DNA of 64,000 nt. It comes from Arenibacter sp040216555 (GTDB lineage: Bacteria; Bacteroidota; Bacteroidia; Flavobacteriales; Flavobacteriaceae). The notes beneath the pieces were generated by a model that saw nothing but the letters and a program-made list of their open reading frames with translations, had not been told where the DNA came from and made no database searches. Positions 17,880 through 25,451 of the stretch are shown here, piece after piece (position 1 is the first letter of the stretch; every line of letters starts with the position of its first letter). The translations under genes were made by a program, and so were the position numbers. The stretch is taken from contig JAVJOW010000017.1 of NCBI GenBank assembly GCA_040216555.1, forward strand, positions 1 to 64,000, in the 5' to 3' direction.

Positions 17880-18134
17880 ATAAGCCCCGAATACTAAAGT
17901 CTATGCCTAGGCTCAGCATTTATTGCGAACCATTTATTTCATTGATACGGACAATAAGGATTTTGGGAATACCATTATCCCTAGCAGAAATCATTTGAGC
18001 AAAGGAATCCATATTACGTTACAAACCAAACCCGAATTTACCCTTTGAATCAAAAAAGATAAATGTCCTCTATGATTGACCCAATGTCTTAATTTAAAAT
18101 ACTATTTTAGTTCCTCTAAACTATAATTCATCTT

Positions 18135-18986
18135 ATGAAAGCCAAATCTAACAAAGCACTTTTCACCTTTTTATTAATCATTGGGCTAGGTCTAATTTCC
18201 AGTGAATGTTCTGCACAAAAAAATATTAAGTGGAAACAATTGTTCAATGGAAAGGATTTAAATGACTGGCAAATAAAAATAAGGTACCATAAATTAAACG
18301 ATAATTTTGGTAATACTTTTCAGGTAAATGACGGAAATATTCAAGTAAGATATGATCAATATACCCAATTTGACGAGCAATTTGGACATCTGTTTTATAA
18401 GGAACCTTTTTCTTCCTATTTAATAGGCGTTGAATATAGGTTTGTTGGGGACCAAGTTAAGGAAGGACCGGGATGGGCCTATAGAAACAGTGGTATAATG
18501 GTCCATGGTCAAGATCCGTCGACTATGTCGGTAGACCAGGACTTCCCAAACTCCATTGAGGTACAGTTACTGGGAGGAAATGGCAAGGACGAACGTTCTA
18601 CGGCCAATTTATGCACCCCGGGTACCCAATATGAAATTGACGGTAAAATAATAAAACAACATTGTACCAATTCAACTTCAAAAACCTACCACGGAGATCA
18701 ATGGACACGGGTAGAAGTACTTGTATTAAAGGATTCCTTAATTGTCCATTATGTAAACGGAGAAGAAGTTATGCGTTATACCAAACCCCAACTGGATCCA
18801 AAAAAGGGATCGGAACAAGGGGAACTTCTAAAGTCGGGAAGTATTTCCTTACAAAGTGAAAGTCACCCTGTAGACTTCAGAAAAGTCGAAATTATTGATT
18901 TGGAAAAGTACGTGGACAAACCTAAGAAACTCGAAAAGGTAATCGCAAAGCTAATGGCCCAAAAACGTGTAGCCTTGCAAGAATAA
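18135..18986 (+). CDS. DUF1080 (3-keto-disaccharide hydrolase-like) secreted protein
   Basis: This 283-residue protein has an N-terminal signal peptide (about residues 8-27). The rest is one PF06439-type jelly-roll domain with the family's hallmarks: 'LFNGKDLNDW' (about 37-46), a buried 'NSGIMVHGQ' (about 117-125), 'PNSIEVQLLGG' and 'VEVLVLKDSLIVHYVNG'. Members act on oxidised disaccharides or bind glycans outside the cytoplasm. The signal could be cut by signal peptidase I near 'CSAQ', or Cys25 ('SSEC') could be lipidated. No sugar-degradation genes adjoin it, so the substrate is unknown. Confidence 0.87.
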   Translation: MKAKSNKALFTFLLIIGLGLISSECSAQKNIKWKQLFNGKDLNDWQIKIRYHKLNDNFGNTFQVNDGNIQVRYDQYTQFDEQFGHLFYKEPFSSYLIGVEYRFVGDQVKEGPGWAYRNSGIMVHGQDPSTMSVDQDFPNSIEVQLLGGNGKDERSTANLCTPGTQYEIDGKIIKQHCTNSTSKTYHGDQWTRVEVLVLKDSLIVHYVNGEEVMRYTKPQLDPKKGSEQGELLKSGSISLQSESHPVDFRKVEIIDLEKYVDKPKKLEKVIAKLMAQKRVALQE

Positions 18987-19100
18987 ATATTACCATAGCC
19001 AAAGAACAAATTTTGATACCCTATATTTAAGCACATATCCAGACGAATTGGATTATTTTACAAATAATGCTCCATTAGTAATAACAGTGCCTATATTCAT

Positions 19101-19108
19101 TATCTTTG
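19101..19108 (+). promoter_or_regulatory. -7 promoter box before the 34-residue ORF
   Basis: TATCTTTG is an exact TAnnTTTG box. No good TTTG lies at the expected distance upstream. The start codon is 16 bases beyond the box. Confidence 0.45.
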
Positions 19109-19123
19109 TTAAAAACAATTACC

Positions 19124-19228
19124 ATGGCAAAGAGTCAAGATGCAAAGAAAAATGTAAAAAAGGAACCTGTTTTATCCGCCAAGGAAAAAAAAGCGGCAAA
19201 AAGGGACAAGAAAGCCAAAAAATCCTAA
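19124..19228 (+). CDS. Small lysine-rich protein, 34 residues
   Basis: ATG 19124 to TAA 19228 encodes a 34-residue protein with 13 Lys and 1 Arg, beginning MAKSQDAKKN and ending AKRDKKAKKS. It has no cysteine, aromatic or long hydrophobic residue run, so it should be a highly charged, probably disordered or nucleic-acid-contacting peptide. It lies 16 bases after an exact -7 box. A longer overlapping frame (19048-19233) starts upstream of this box and looks less protein-like. Function is unknown. Confidence 0.55.
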   Translation: MAKSQDAKKNVKKEPVLSAKEKKAAKRDKKAKKS

Positions 19229-19394
19229 TGTAGAAGGTATGTATTACGCCTAATACTATTTTATTGACTTTCATTAAGTATCTATGCTTGGTCATTTTTT
19301 AAACGAAAATAAGGTTTATAGGGACTTGTTTAAAATAAAACCACCGTGCGTGTGATTCATTTTAATTCATATACATCATACCTATATTTTCATT

Positions 19395-19450
19395 TTTAAA
19401 GTGTAGTTTACCTTAAAACAGGATTAAATTAACCTCAATTACACTTTAAA
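19395..19450. repeat. 11-bp inverted repeat upstream of the CHRD lipoprotein gene
   Basis: TTTAAAGTGTA (19395-19405) and TACACTTTAAA (19440-19450) are exact inverted copies 34 bases apart. They lie about 105-160 bases before the lipoprotein start and could be operator half-sites or a long hairpin. Nothing else was recognised in the 326 bases between 19229 and 19554. Confidence 0.4.
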
Positions 19451-19554
19451 GTAGTCTTTATTTTACAACTCATCGATTATTTATACCGATAGAAGTTTTA
19501 ATAGAATATTGATCCAATTATTTTAGAACCTTTGATCAATAAATCCTCCGTAAA

Positions 19555-20007
19555 ATGAAAAAATATATTTACTTATTCCTAGTATCAATTTCAATAATTA
19601 TTTCTGGTTGTAGCAAAGACGATTCGTCTTCGAAATCATCAACTAGTGTTAAATTGTATACGTTGAGCTCCGTTTCCAATTCGAATATTTCTGGTAAAGT
19701 TACCTTTAAAAAGAATGAAGACGGATCAACCACTGTTCTGTTGGAAATAAACGGTTCTTCCCTGGATATACATCCGGCATTTATTTATTTTAACAACGCT
19801 GCAACAGGTGGAGAGGTTGCTATAACCTTAGCACCTATTGACTGCGATTGCGAATCTAGTAGCACAATTGTAACTACCTTGGATGATGGTACACCAATTA
19901 CGTACGAACAACTTTTGAAATTTGATGGTCATATTAAGATTCATCAAAATGAAGATCATTTGGAGATTGTTATCACAGAAGGTAATATTGGTGCAAATGC
20001 CAGCTAA
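19555..20007 (+). CDS. CHRD-like domain lipoprotein
   Basis: This 150-residue protein has a lipoprotein signal peptide with the predicted lipid-bearing Cys19 ('IISGC'), followed by SKDDSSSKSS, a surface-sorting-type acidic/serine leader. The remaining domain, with 'ISGKVTFKKNEDGSTTVLLEI', 'IHPAFIYFNNAATGG' and 'LDDGTPITYEQLLKFDGHIKIH', matches the CHRD-like fold seen in many flavobacterial lipoproteins. The histidines of 'IHPAF', 'GHI' and 'IHQ' are conserved in that group. The role is unknown. A terminator follows directly. Confidence 0.75.
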   Translation: MKKYIYLFLVSISIIISGCSKDDSSSKSSTSVKLYTLSSVSNSNISGKVTFKKNEDGSTTVLLEINGSSLDIHPAFIYFNNAATGGEVAITLAPIDCDCESSSTIVTTLDDGTPITYEQLLKFDGHIKIHQNEDHLEIVITEGNIGANAS

Positions 20008-20033
20008 TCCAATTAAGATTTAAAAAAAAGTAT

Positions 20034-20062
20034 TAAACCCCGACCTTGAACGTCGGGGTTTA
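20034..20062 (+). terminator. Terminator of the CHRD lipoprotein gene
   Basis: TAAACCCCGAC (20034-20044) pairs perfectly with GTCGGGGTTTA (20052-20062) around a seven-base loop. The T-tract is short, but the stem is GC-rich and sits 27 bases after the stop. Confidence 0.75.
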
Positions 20063-20188
20063 TTCATATAAACATAATATCTTCCGTTTTGCCCATTGGA
20101 TTATATCGTGATCTTAATTTTAAACCAAACCATATACAATTCAAAATAAGAATGAATTGGTTACCTTGAACCTTTATTATAGTGCCCG

Positions 20189-20824
20189 ATGAAAAAGAAA
20201 ATTGGCATTTTATTTATACTTGGAGTAATCGGGATTTATTTGATTTTGGCCAGCTGCGATAGTATTATAGAAAATGCCACCGAAAACAGGACCTATTGGA
20301 ACTTAAAAGAGGTTCCCAAAAACAAAGTAGGCCTCGTCCTAGGCACTTCCAACAGGCTTGTAGGTGGAGGACCCAACCCCTATTATACGAATAGAATCAA
20401 AGCAACCCTTGAACTATTTAAGGCCGGAAAAATAGACTATGTTCTGGTCAGTGGGGATAATAGCACCCAGTACTACAACGAACCAACAGTTTTTAAGAAA
20501 GACCTAGTGCTGGGAGGAATACCGAGTGAAAAAATCTTTTTGGATTACGCTGGTTTTCGCACTTTGGATTCCATGGTTAGGGCCAAGTTCATTTTCGGAT
20601 TGGACAGTGTTACTATTATATCCCAAAAATTCCATAATGAAAGGGCCATTTATTTAGCGGAACAAAAAGGATTGTTTGCCATAGGTTACAATGCAGATGA
20701 TATCTCAATAAAACAAGGTTTAAAAATTCACATCAGGGAGTATTTTGCAAGGGTAAAAGTATTTATTGATTTAGCTCTCAATACACAACCAAAATTCTTT
20801 GGGGAGAAAATTGAAATCAAGTAA
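20189..20824 (+). CDS. SanA/ElyC/YdcF family (DUF218) protein
   Basis: This 211-residue protein has one N-terminal membrane segment and then a DUF218 Rossmann-like domain. Conserved stretches are 'VGLVLGTSNRLVGGGPNPYYTNRI' (about residues 48-71), 'LVSGDN', 'DYAGFRTLDSMVRA' and 'IISQKFHNERAIYLA'. Escherichia coli SanA supports the envelope barrier to vancomycin at high temperature, and relatives act in cell wall or envelope polysaccharide metabolism. Family assignment is firm; exact function is not. It ends 23 bases before the Nramp-like gene and is probably co-transcribed with it. Confidence 0.88.
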   Translation: MKKKIGILFILGVIGIYLILASCDSIIENATENRTYWNLKEVPKNKVGLVLGTSNRLVGGGPNPYYTNRIKATLELFKAGKIDYVLVSGDNSTQYYNEPTVFKKDLVLGGIPSEKIFLDYAGFRTLDSMVRAKFIFGLDSVTIISQKFHNERAIYLAEQKGLFAIGYNADDISIKQGLKIHIREYFARVKVFIDLALNTQPKFFGEKIEIK

Positions 20825-20847
20825 ACTTAGCTATATTTACTCCTGCT

Positions 20848-22107
20848 ATGTCTAATGTGGCTTCCATACAAAAACTGCTTAAAAACCTTGGTCCTGGTCT
20901 ACTTTTTGCCAGTACGGCCATAGGAACTTCCCATTTAGTGCTATCCACCAAAGCGGGTGCCCAATATGGATGGATAATGGTAATCCCCATTTTATTGGCC
21001 AATATCTTAAAATATCCGTTTTTTGAATTTGGAGTCAGGTATACCAATATTACCAATAAAACACTTATAGAAGGCTACCTTAATCGTGGCAAGGCTTATC
21101 TAATCTTCTATGCCATTATTAACTTGTTCAGTACTTTCACCATCCTCGCGGCGCTCTATGTGGTTACCTCCGGATTGCTAATTAATCTTTTTCAACTAAC
21201 AAACACCCCGGTCAGTGTTGTAGCTGGTGGACTTTTTATTCTAATCTGTGTTCTACTTATCGTGGGACGTTATAAATTTCTGGAAATCTCGCTGAAGTAT
21301 GTGATATCCATTTTGTTTTTGGCCCTTTTGGTGACTACAATTTTGGTAATCGCCAACGGGAAAGTTGCAGAAGCAGAAAACTTTAAAACACCCATAATTT
21401 TCAATGAAGTGGGAATTCTTTTTTTAATTGGACTAATGGGATGGATGCCAACAGCTGTGGAAGCCTCTAGTTGGATAAGTCTTTGGAGCATTGAAAAATT
21501 TAAAAATTCCAAAAAGAAACCCACTCTAAAAGAGGCCCTCCAAGAATTTAAGTTCGGTTATTTTACAACAGCTATTTTGGCCATTTTTTTTATGATTATT
21601 GGCTGGTTTACCCTCTATGGCACCAACACGGAATTGAGCAATAACGCCGTAGTTTTTGCAGACCAATTGGTTCAACTGTTCACCACTAATATTGGGTCAT
21701 GGGCTTATATTTTAATAGCTATAGCCGCATTTGCCACCATGTTCAGCACCTGTATTACCGCACACGATGCTCTTAGCAGGGTAAGCGTTGATATTTTAAG
21801 CTTGCTGTTCCCCAAAAAGGAGGTTATAATAAATAAAGGATTTGCTATTGGCGTGTTGCTATTGGCCGTAATTAATTTTATGGTCATCAGTATCTTTTCT
21901 GCCAATATGGGAATCCTCGTTGCCATGGCCACTTTTGTATCATTTGTTACCGCTCCAATCATAGGGTATATGAATCTAAAGAACGTCATGAGCCACGAAA
22001 TACCAGAATTGGATAGACCCAACAGAAACCTGCAAATATTAACCTATCTCGGTATAATCTTTCTCACCCTATTTTCCATTTATTATTGTTGGATGTTATT
22101 TTTTTGA
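20848..22107 (+). CDS. Nramp-related transporter lacking the canonical metal-binding motif
   Basis: This 419-residue protein has about eleven membrane helices in the Nramp/LeuT arrangement. True Nramp proteins bind Mn or Fe with D-P-G-N in helix 1 and M-P-H in helix 6. Aligned here, helix 1 reads 'FASTAIGTSHLVL', so Asp and Asn are replaced by Gly and His. Helix 6 reads 'LMGWMPTAVEAS', keeping Met-Pro but losing His. Proton-coupled Mn/Fe transport is therefore doubtful, and a different cation or solute is possible. Flavobacterial proteins of this kind are usually annotated simply as Nramp family. Confidence 0.85.
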   Translation: MSNVASIQKLLKNLGPGLLFASTAIGTSHLVLSTKAGAQYGWIMVIPILLANILKYPFFEFGVRYTNITNKTLIEGYLNRGKAYLIFYAIINLFSTFTILAALYVVTSGLLINLFQLTNTPVSVVAGGLFILICVLLIVGRYKFLEISLKYVISILFLALLVTTILVIANGKVAEAENFKTPIIFNEVGILFLIGLMGWMPTAVEASSWISLWSIEKFKNSKKKPTLKEALQEFKFGYFTTAILAIFFMIIGWFTLYGTNTELSNNAVVFADQLVQLFTTNIGSWAYILIAIAAFATMFSTCITAHDALSRVSVDILSLLFPKKEVIINKGFAIGVLLLAVINFMVISIFSANMGILVAMATFVSFVTAPIIGYMNLKNVMSHEIPELDRPNRNLQILTYLGIIFLTLFSIYYCWMLFF

Positions 22108-22246
22108 TAGAATGCATCTTCAAATAGCATTCATATGAGTGGATCGTGATCATTTTTAGCTGTTTAGTAAAGACTTAACACCCAAAATTTGCTTTTAACA
22201 TCTCAATCCTTAACCTTTGTAGAATATCCTAAAGAAGCGCAGAATA

Positions 22247-22438
22247 ATGAAATTGATACGTATACAGAGAAATACAAGGAACGAAAAGCGTTATAATTCC
22301 AAAATGGGGATTCTATACACCCGGGTAACCTATATTAAAGAAGTGATTTTCGGTATTCCGGTTAGGACACTCCATAAATACAGGGAAACTTACTACGGCG
22401 AAATCAAGGACTGTAGTGAGTGTAATTTGGCAAGATAA
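22247..22438 (+). CDS. Hypothetical small basic protein, 63 residues
   Basis: ATG 22247 opens a 63-residue frame that is basic at its N-terminus, carries a central hydrophobic 'VIFGIPVRTLHKY' and ends 'KDCSECNLAR' with a C-x-x-C pair. The balanced composition and CxxC end argue for a real gene. No homologue can be checked here. A near-consensus promoter box (TAACCTTTG) lies about 35 bases upstream. The rest of the 399 bases between the Nramp-like and PorE-like genes shows nothing clear. Confidence 0.45.
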   Translation: MKLIRIQRNTRNEKRYNSKMGILYTRVTYIKEVIFGIPVRTLHKYRETYYGEIKDCSECNLAR

Positions 22439-22506
22439 CCGGCAATGACCCTTCGTTATATAACACAAAGTCCAAGGAAAACAATTTTGCAAATTATTAA
22501 ACTCCC

Positions 22507-24444
22507 TTAAAACAGGAGATTGTAATTAAGTACAACTATTAGAGACCGCTCGTTCTTGTTGTGCAACATATCCAAGCAAAAAACTCCATCCTTACAACCA
22601 TTTAAGAGTTTTTCCTCACCATATCCTATGGAGTAAAGTATACTCCCCGCTGGCACGCCTTGTTGTATGAGATACTTTTTAATGGTATCCGCTCTTTTTT
22701 GAGACAAGGTAAAATTGGAACTGGACCCACCCCTACTATCGGTATGCGATTCCACTCTAAGTTGCAATTGGGGAAATCTACCCATAACATCGACCACCTT
22801 ATCCAACTCTTGGGCAATTTCGGGGGTAATATTGTTCTGACCCTTATTAAAATAAAACTTCTTTAATTTTATAACTGTTTGATCCTCTTGCTCCTCCACC
22901 AAATCGTCCAAAAATTTAATTCCCATATTGAAAGCTTTCTCTTGGATTTCTGCCAATTCGTTATCTTGATAAGTCACAGAAAATATAGAATGTTTCTCTT
23001 TAGTAGCTTCAATGGTAATGTTGTTCTGAAAAGGAATTTCAATATTGTAATCACCATTCTCGTCGGTAAATATTTCTTTAACCAACTTTCCATCTTTGTC
23101 GATTAGCCTAACTTGGGCCTTGGAGACCCCATTATTGGTGGTAAGGTTAACCACTTTCCCCTTTAATGCCAAGGTTTTTAATCCTGGTTTTTCTTTAACG
23201 TTAAAGCCATATATATCATCTCCACCTTTACCTCCGTCCCTATTGGACGAAAAATAACCCAACAGCCCATTAGTGTCATTGTTCTTAATAATAAACCCAA
23301 AGTCATCTTTTTCAGAATTTATACCTGGCCCAAGATTGACGGGGATACTATAAGAGTCGTCCGTATGGATGGTAGATTTATAAATATCCATTCCCCCTAG
23401 ACCATAAAATATATCCGAGGAAAAATACAAGCTGTTCTCAAAAATAAACGGAGCAATTTCATTCCCAGGAGTATTAATTCTGGGTCCCAAATTGGTTGGG
23501 GCCGACATTATTACGCCGTCATTGGTGTACACAAAATAGATATCCGTACCGCCATAACCATCACCAAAATCAGCTGCAAAAAATAATCTGCCTGTAGCCG
23601 CCTCGTAAAAAGGATAATAAAAAGAGGTATCGGGATCCCTCAAAACAAACTTAAATGAACCTTGGCCAGTGGTCATGCCAATCGACAAGGCATTTTTGCC
23701 ATTGTCACTAAATTGTAAATTCTCGCCATCCGAATTGGACAGCACATAGAAAATATTGTTCAACTCCTGGGAATAAAAGGGTGTAGCCCTATGGAATTTA
23801 GTATCCGGGATACCCTTGAACGGTTGTGGGTCCGCCACATTGCCCTGAATGTCAATTTTGGACTCGTAAATATTGAGGTATGCTTCTCCCGATGGCCCAT
23901 AAATCCTCTTGGATCCATCTGGCCTATCACTTGAAAACAACAATTTGTCTTTATAAAAAGTAGGTGAAAAGTCGGCCTTTGCACTATTTCCACTTATATT
24001 GAATACCGCAAAATCCAGATCCTCATTACTATTGGTAGCTATTAATTCATAATTAAAAATCGAATTCTCTACCAATTCCTTTGGCAATTTATCTTCTTTG
24101 GTAGCCAAATAGGCCTTTACTTTTTCTACTTCCGAGGTTTTGGCCAAGGACTGCAACATTTTATTAAAGTGATATTGGGACATAGTAGTATCCTTCTGAT
24201 AAATATCCACATAGATGTCCGAGGCCTTTTTGTAGTTCCCTATTTTCATATAGGAATCCGCTAGGTTTAAATACTGATTATTGGAAAGTTTAGATTCCCT
24301 CAATTCTTTTTGGTATTCAATAATAGCCTGATTGTAGGAATATTCAAAAAACAATATATCCCCCTTGGATTTCTTTTGCTGTGCAAAACCGAAGGACGAC
24401 AAAATGATAAAAAATACAACTACTATATTAAACCTCATATTCAT
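22507..24444 (-). CDS. PorE-like OmpA family protein (TPR, beta-propeller, carboxypeptidase-regulatory, OmpA)
   Basis: This 645-residue protein starts with a signal peptide ('FGFAQQ') and has four regions in order: TPR repeats (about 25-130), a PD40-type beta-propeller with repeated 'LFFSSDR/YFSSD' blades (about 160-405), a carboxypeptidase regulatory-like beta-sandwich (about 422-490), and an OmpA-like peptidoglycan-binding domain (about 530-640, 'VESHTDSRG' and 'RADTIKKYL'). The architecture is that of PorE, a periplasmic anchor of the T9SS. It follows the SprF-like gene by six bases and completes an adhesin-SprF-PorE operon. As a module-specific paralogue it may serve the neighbouring cargo rather than the whole machine. 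Confidence 0.88.
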   Translation of the reverse strand: MNMRFNIVVVFFIILSSFGFAQQKKSKGDILFFEYSYNQAIIEYQKELRESKLSNNQYLNLADSYMKIGNYKKASDIYVDIYQKDTTMSQYHFNKMLQSLAKTSEVEKVKAYLATKEDKLPKELVENSIFNYELIATNSNEDLDFAVFNISGNSAKADFSPTFYKDKLLFSSDRPDGSKRIYGPSGEAYLNIYESKIDIQGNVADPQPFKGIPDTKFHRATPFYSQELNNIFYVLSNSDGENLQFSDNGKNALSIGMTTGQGSFKFVLRDPDTSFYYPFYEAATGRLFFAADFGDGYGGTDIYFVYTNDGVIMSAPTNLGPRINTPGNEIAPFIFENSLYFSSDIFYGLGGMDIYKSTIHTDDSYSIPVNLGPGINSEKDDFGFIIKNNDTNGLLGYFSSNRDGGKGGDDIYGFNVKEKPGLKTLALKGKVVNLTTNNGVSKAQVRLIDKDGKLVKEIFTDENGDYNIEIPFQNNITIEATKEKHSIFSVTYQDNELAEIQEKAFNMGIKFLDDLVEEQEDQTVIKLKKFYFNKGQNNITPEIAQELDKVVDVMGRFPQLQLRVESHTDSRGGSSSNFTLSQKRADTIKKYLIQQGVPAGSILYSIGYGEEKLLNGCKDGVFCLDMLHNKNERSLIVVLNYNLLF

Positions 24445-24450
24445 CTTTTT

Positions 24451-25443
24451 TTAGAAAAACCTCGGACTGTCTATCTGTTTAGGCATACCTTTTTGATCCC
24501 TTTTATTGTCCTTTTTAGTTTTCCCTATTGATCTACCCAAATAAAACTTTAAAATTACTTCATGAGAACCTTGACTATATTCCCCCAATCCATTGGTATT
24601 GTAATCATAGGAATATCCAAGGAACAGACTGTTGGAAATCTGCAATCCGGCCAAGCCACTTAATGCGTTGTCCAATCTGTAGGATGCCCCTAAAGTTACT
24701 ATATCGTTAATTAAAAAATTCGTAGACAAATTCAGGTTTAAGGGCAGGCCCTTTAAATAATTCATTAAGAATGCCGGTTTAAATTTAAGGCCTTCCGAAA
24801 AATCAAAAACATAACCACCTATAAAATTAAACTGCATTTTATCTTCCACAATATTAGCCACCTCGTCAGCATAAATGCCCGACGTTAAAAAATTGGGTAC
24901 CGACAAGCCCACATACCAATTTTCTTGGTACATAAACATCCCCGCACCCACTGTAGGATAAAATTTATTAAAGGTGTCCGCATTATTGATCAAGGGCTCA
25001 TTTGGGTTTTCAAAGTCTCCTTTGGTATAATCCACATCCAACAAAGAACCTCCTGCATCTACCCCAAAGGACAGTTTGGTTTCGTCCGATATCTTCACCT
25101 GAAAGGAATAGGCCAAATCTATATATGTTTGGGTGGTAGGCCCCAACTGATCACTTACCACATTAAAGCCCAAGCCATTTTTTTCATTGGCCAAGGGTAG
25201 ATTTACGCCGAACCTCAATGTTTTTGGTGCCCCTGGTATTCCAGACCATTGCACACGGTACAAACCCGTAATATCTGGAGTCTCCACCGTACCCACATAG
25301 GCAGGGTTAAAACTTCCTATATTGTACATATATTGGGTATACTGAGGTTCTTTCTGCCCAAAAAGCATGCCCGCAGAAAAAAACAGTAGGCAAAAAAACA
25401 ATAAAATATCTCTATACCCTTTATCGTATATTCTTAAATTCAT
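24451..25443 (-). CDS. PorP/SprF family T9SS outer membrane protein
   Basis: This 330-residue predicted outer-membrane beta-barrel has a signal peptide (about residues 10-30). The PorP/SprF start 'EPQYTQYMYNIGSFNPAYVGT' is conserved, as are the alternating strands to 'LFLGYSYDYNTNGLGEYSQGSHEVILKFYLG'. Family members retain and help secrete large type-B T9SS cargo; Flavobacterium SprF is needed for SprB. Its position immediately after the Calx-beta adhesin (eight-base gap) makes that adhesin its likely partner. Confidence 0.92.
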   Translation of the reverse strand: MNLRIYDKGYRDILLFFCLLFFSAGMLFGQKEPQYTQYMYNIGSFNPAYVGTVETPDITGLYRVQWSGIPGAPKTLRFGVNLPLANEKNGLGFNVVSDQLGPTTQTYIDLAYSFQVKISDETKLSFGVDAGGSLLDVDYTKGDFENPNEPLINNADTFNKFYPTVGAGMFMYQENWYVGLSVPNFLTSGIYADEVANIVEDKMQFNFIGGYVFDFSEGLKFKPAFLMNYLKGLPLNLNLSTNFLINDIVTLGASYRLDNALSGLAGLQISNSLFLGYSYDYNTNGLGEYSQGSHEVILKFYLGRSIGKTKKDNKRDQKGMPKQIDSPRFF

Positions 25444-25451
25444 AGTCTATT

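Noticed and set aside
17920..18012. 31-residue minus-strand ORF (MDSFAQMISARDNG...) as a gene remnant
   Set aside because: It reads somewhat like protein, but it is short, preceded at once by a stop codon, and has no promoter or recognisable family. It could be debris of the rearranged tRNA locus.
19048..19233. 61-residue plus-strand ORF
   Set aside because: Its start lies upstream of the promoter box, and its second half is an out-of-frame reading of the 34-residue lysine-rich protein, which is the better candidate.
22110..22132. GAATGC/GCATTC inverted repeat after the Nramp-like gene as a terminator
   Set aside because: The stem has only six pairs with an eleven-base loop and no T-run on the plus strand.
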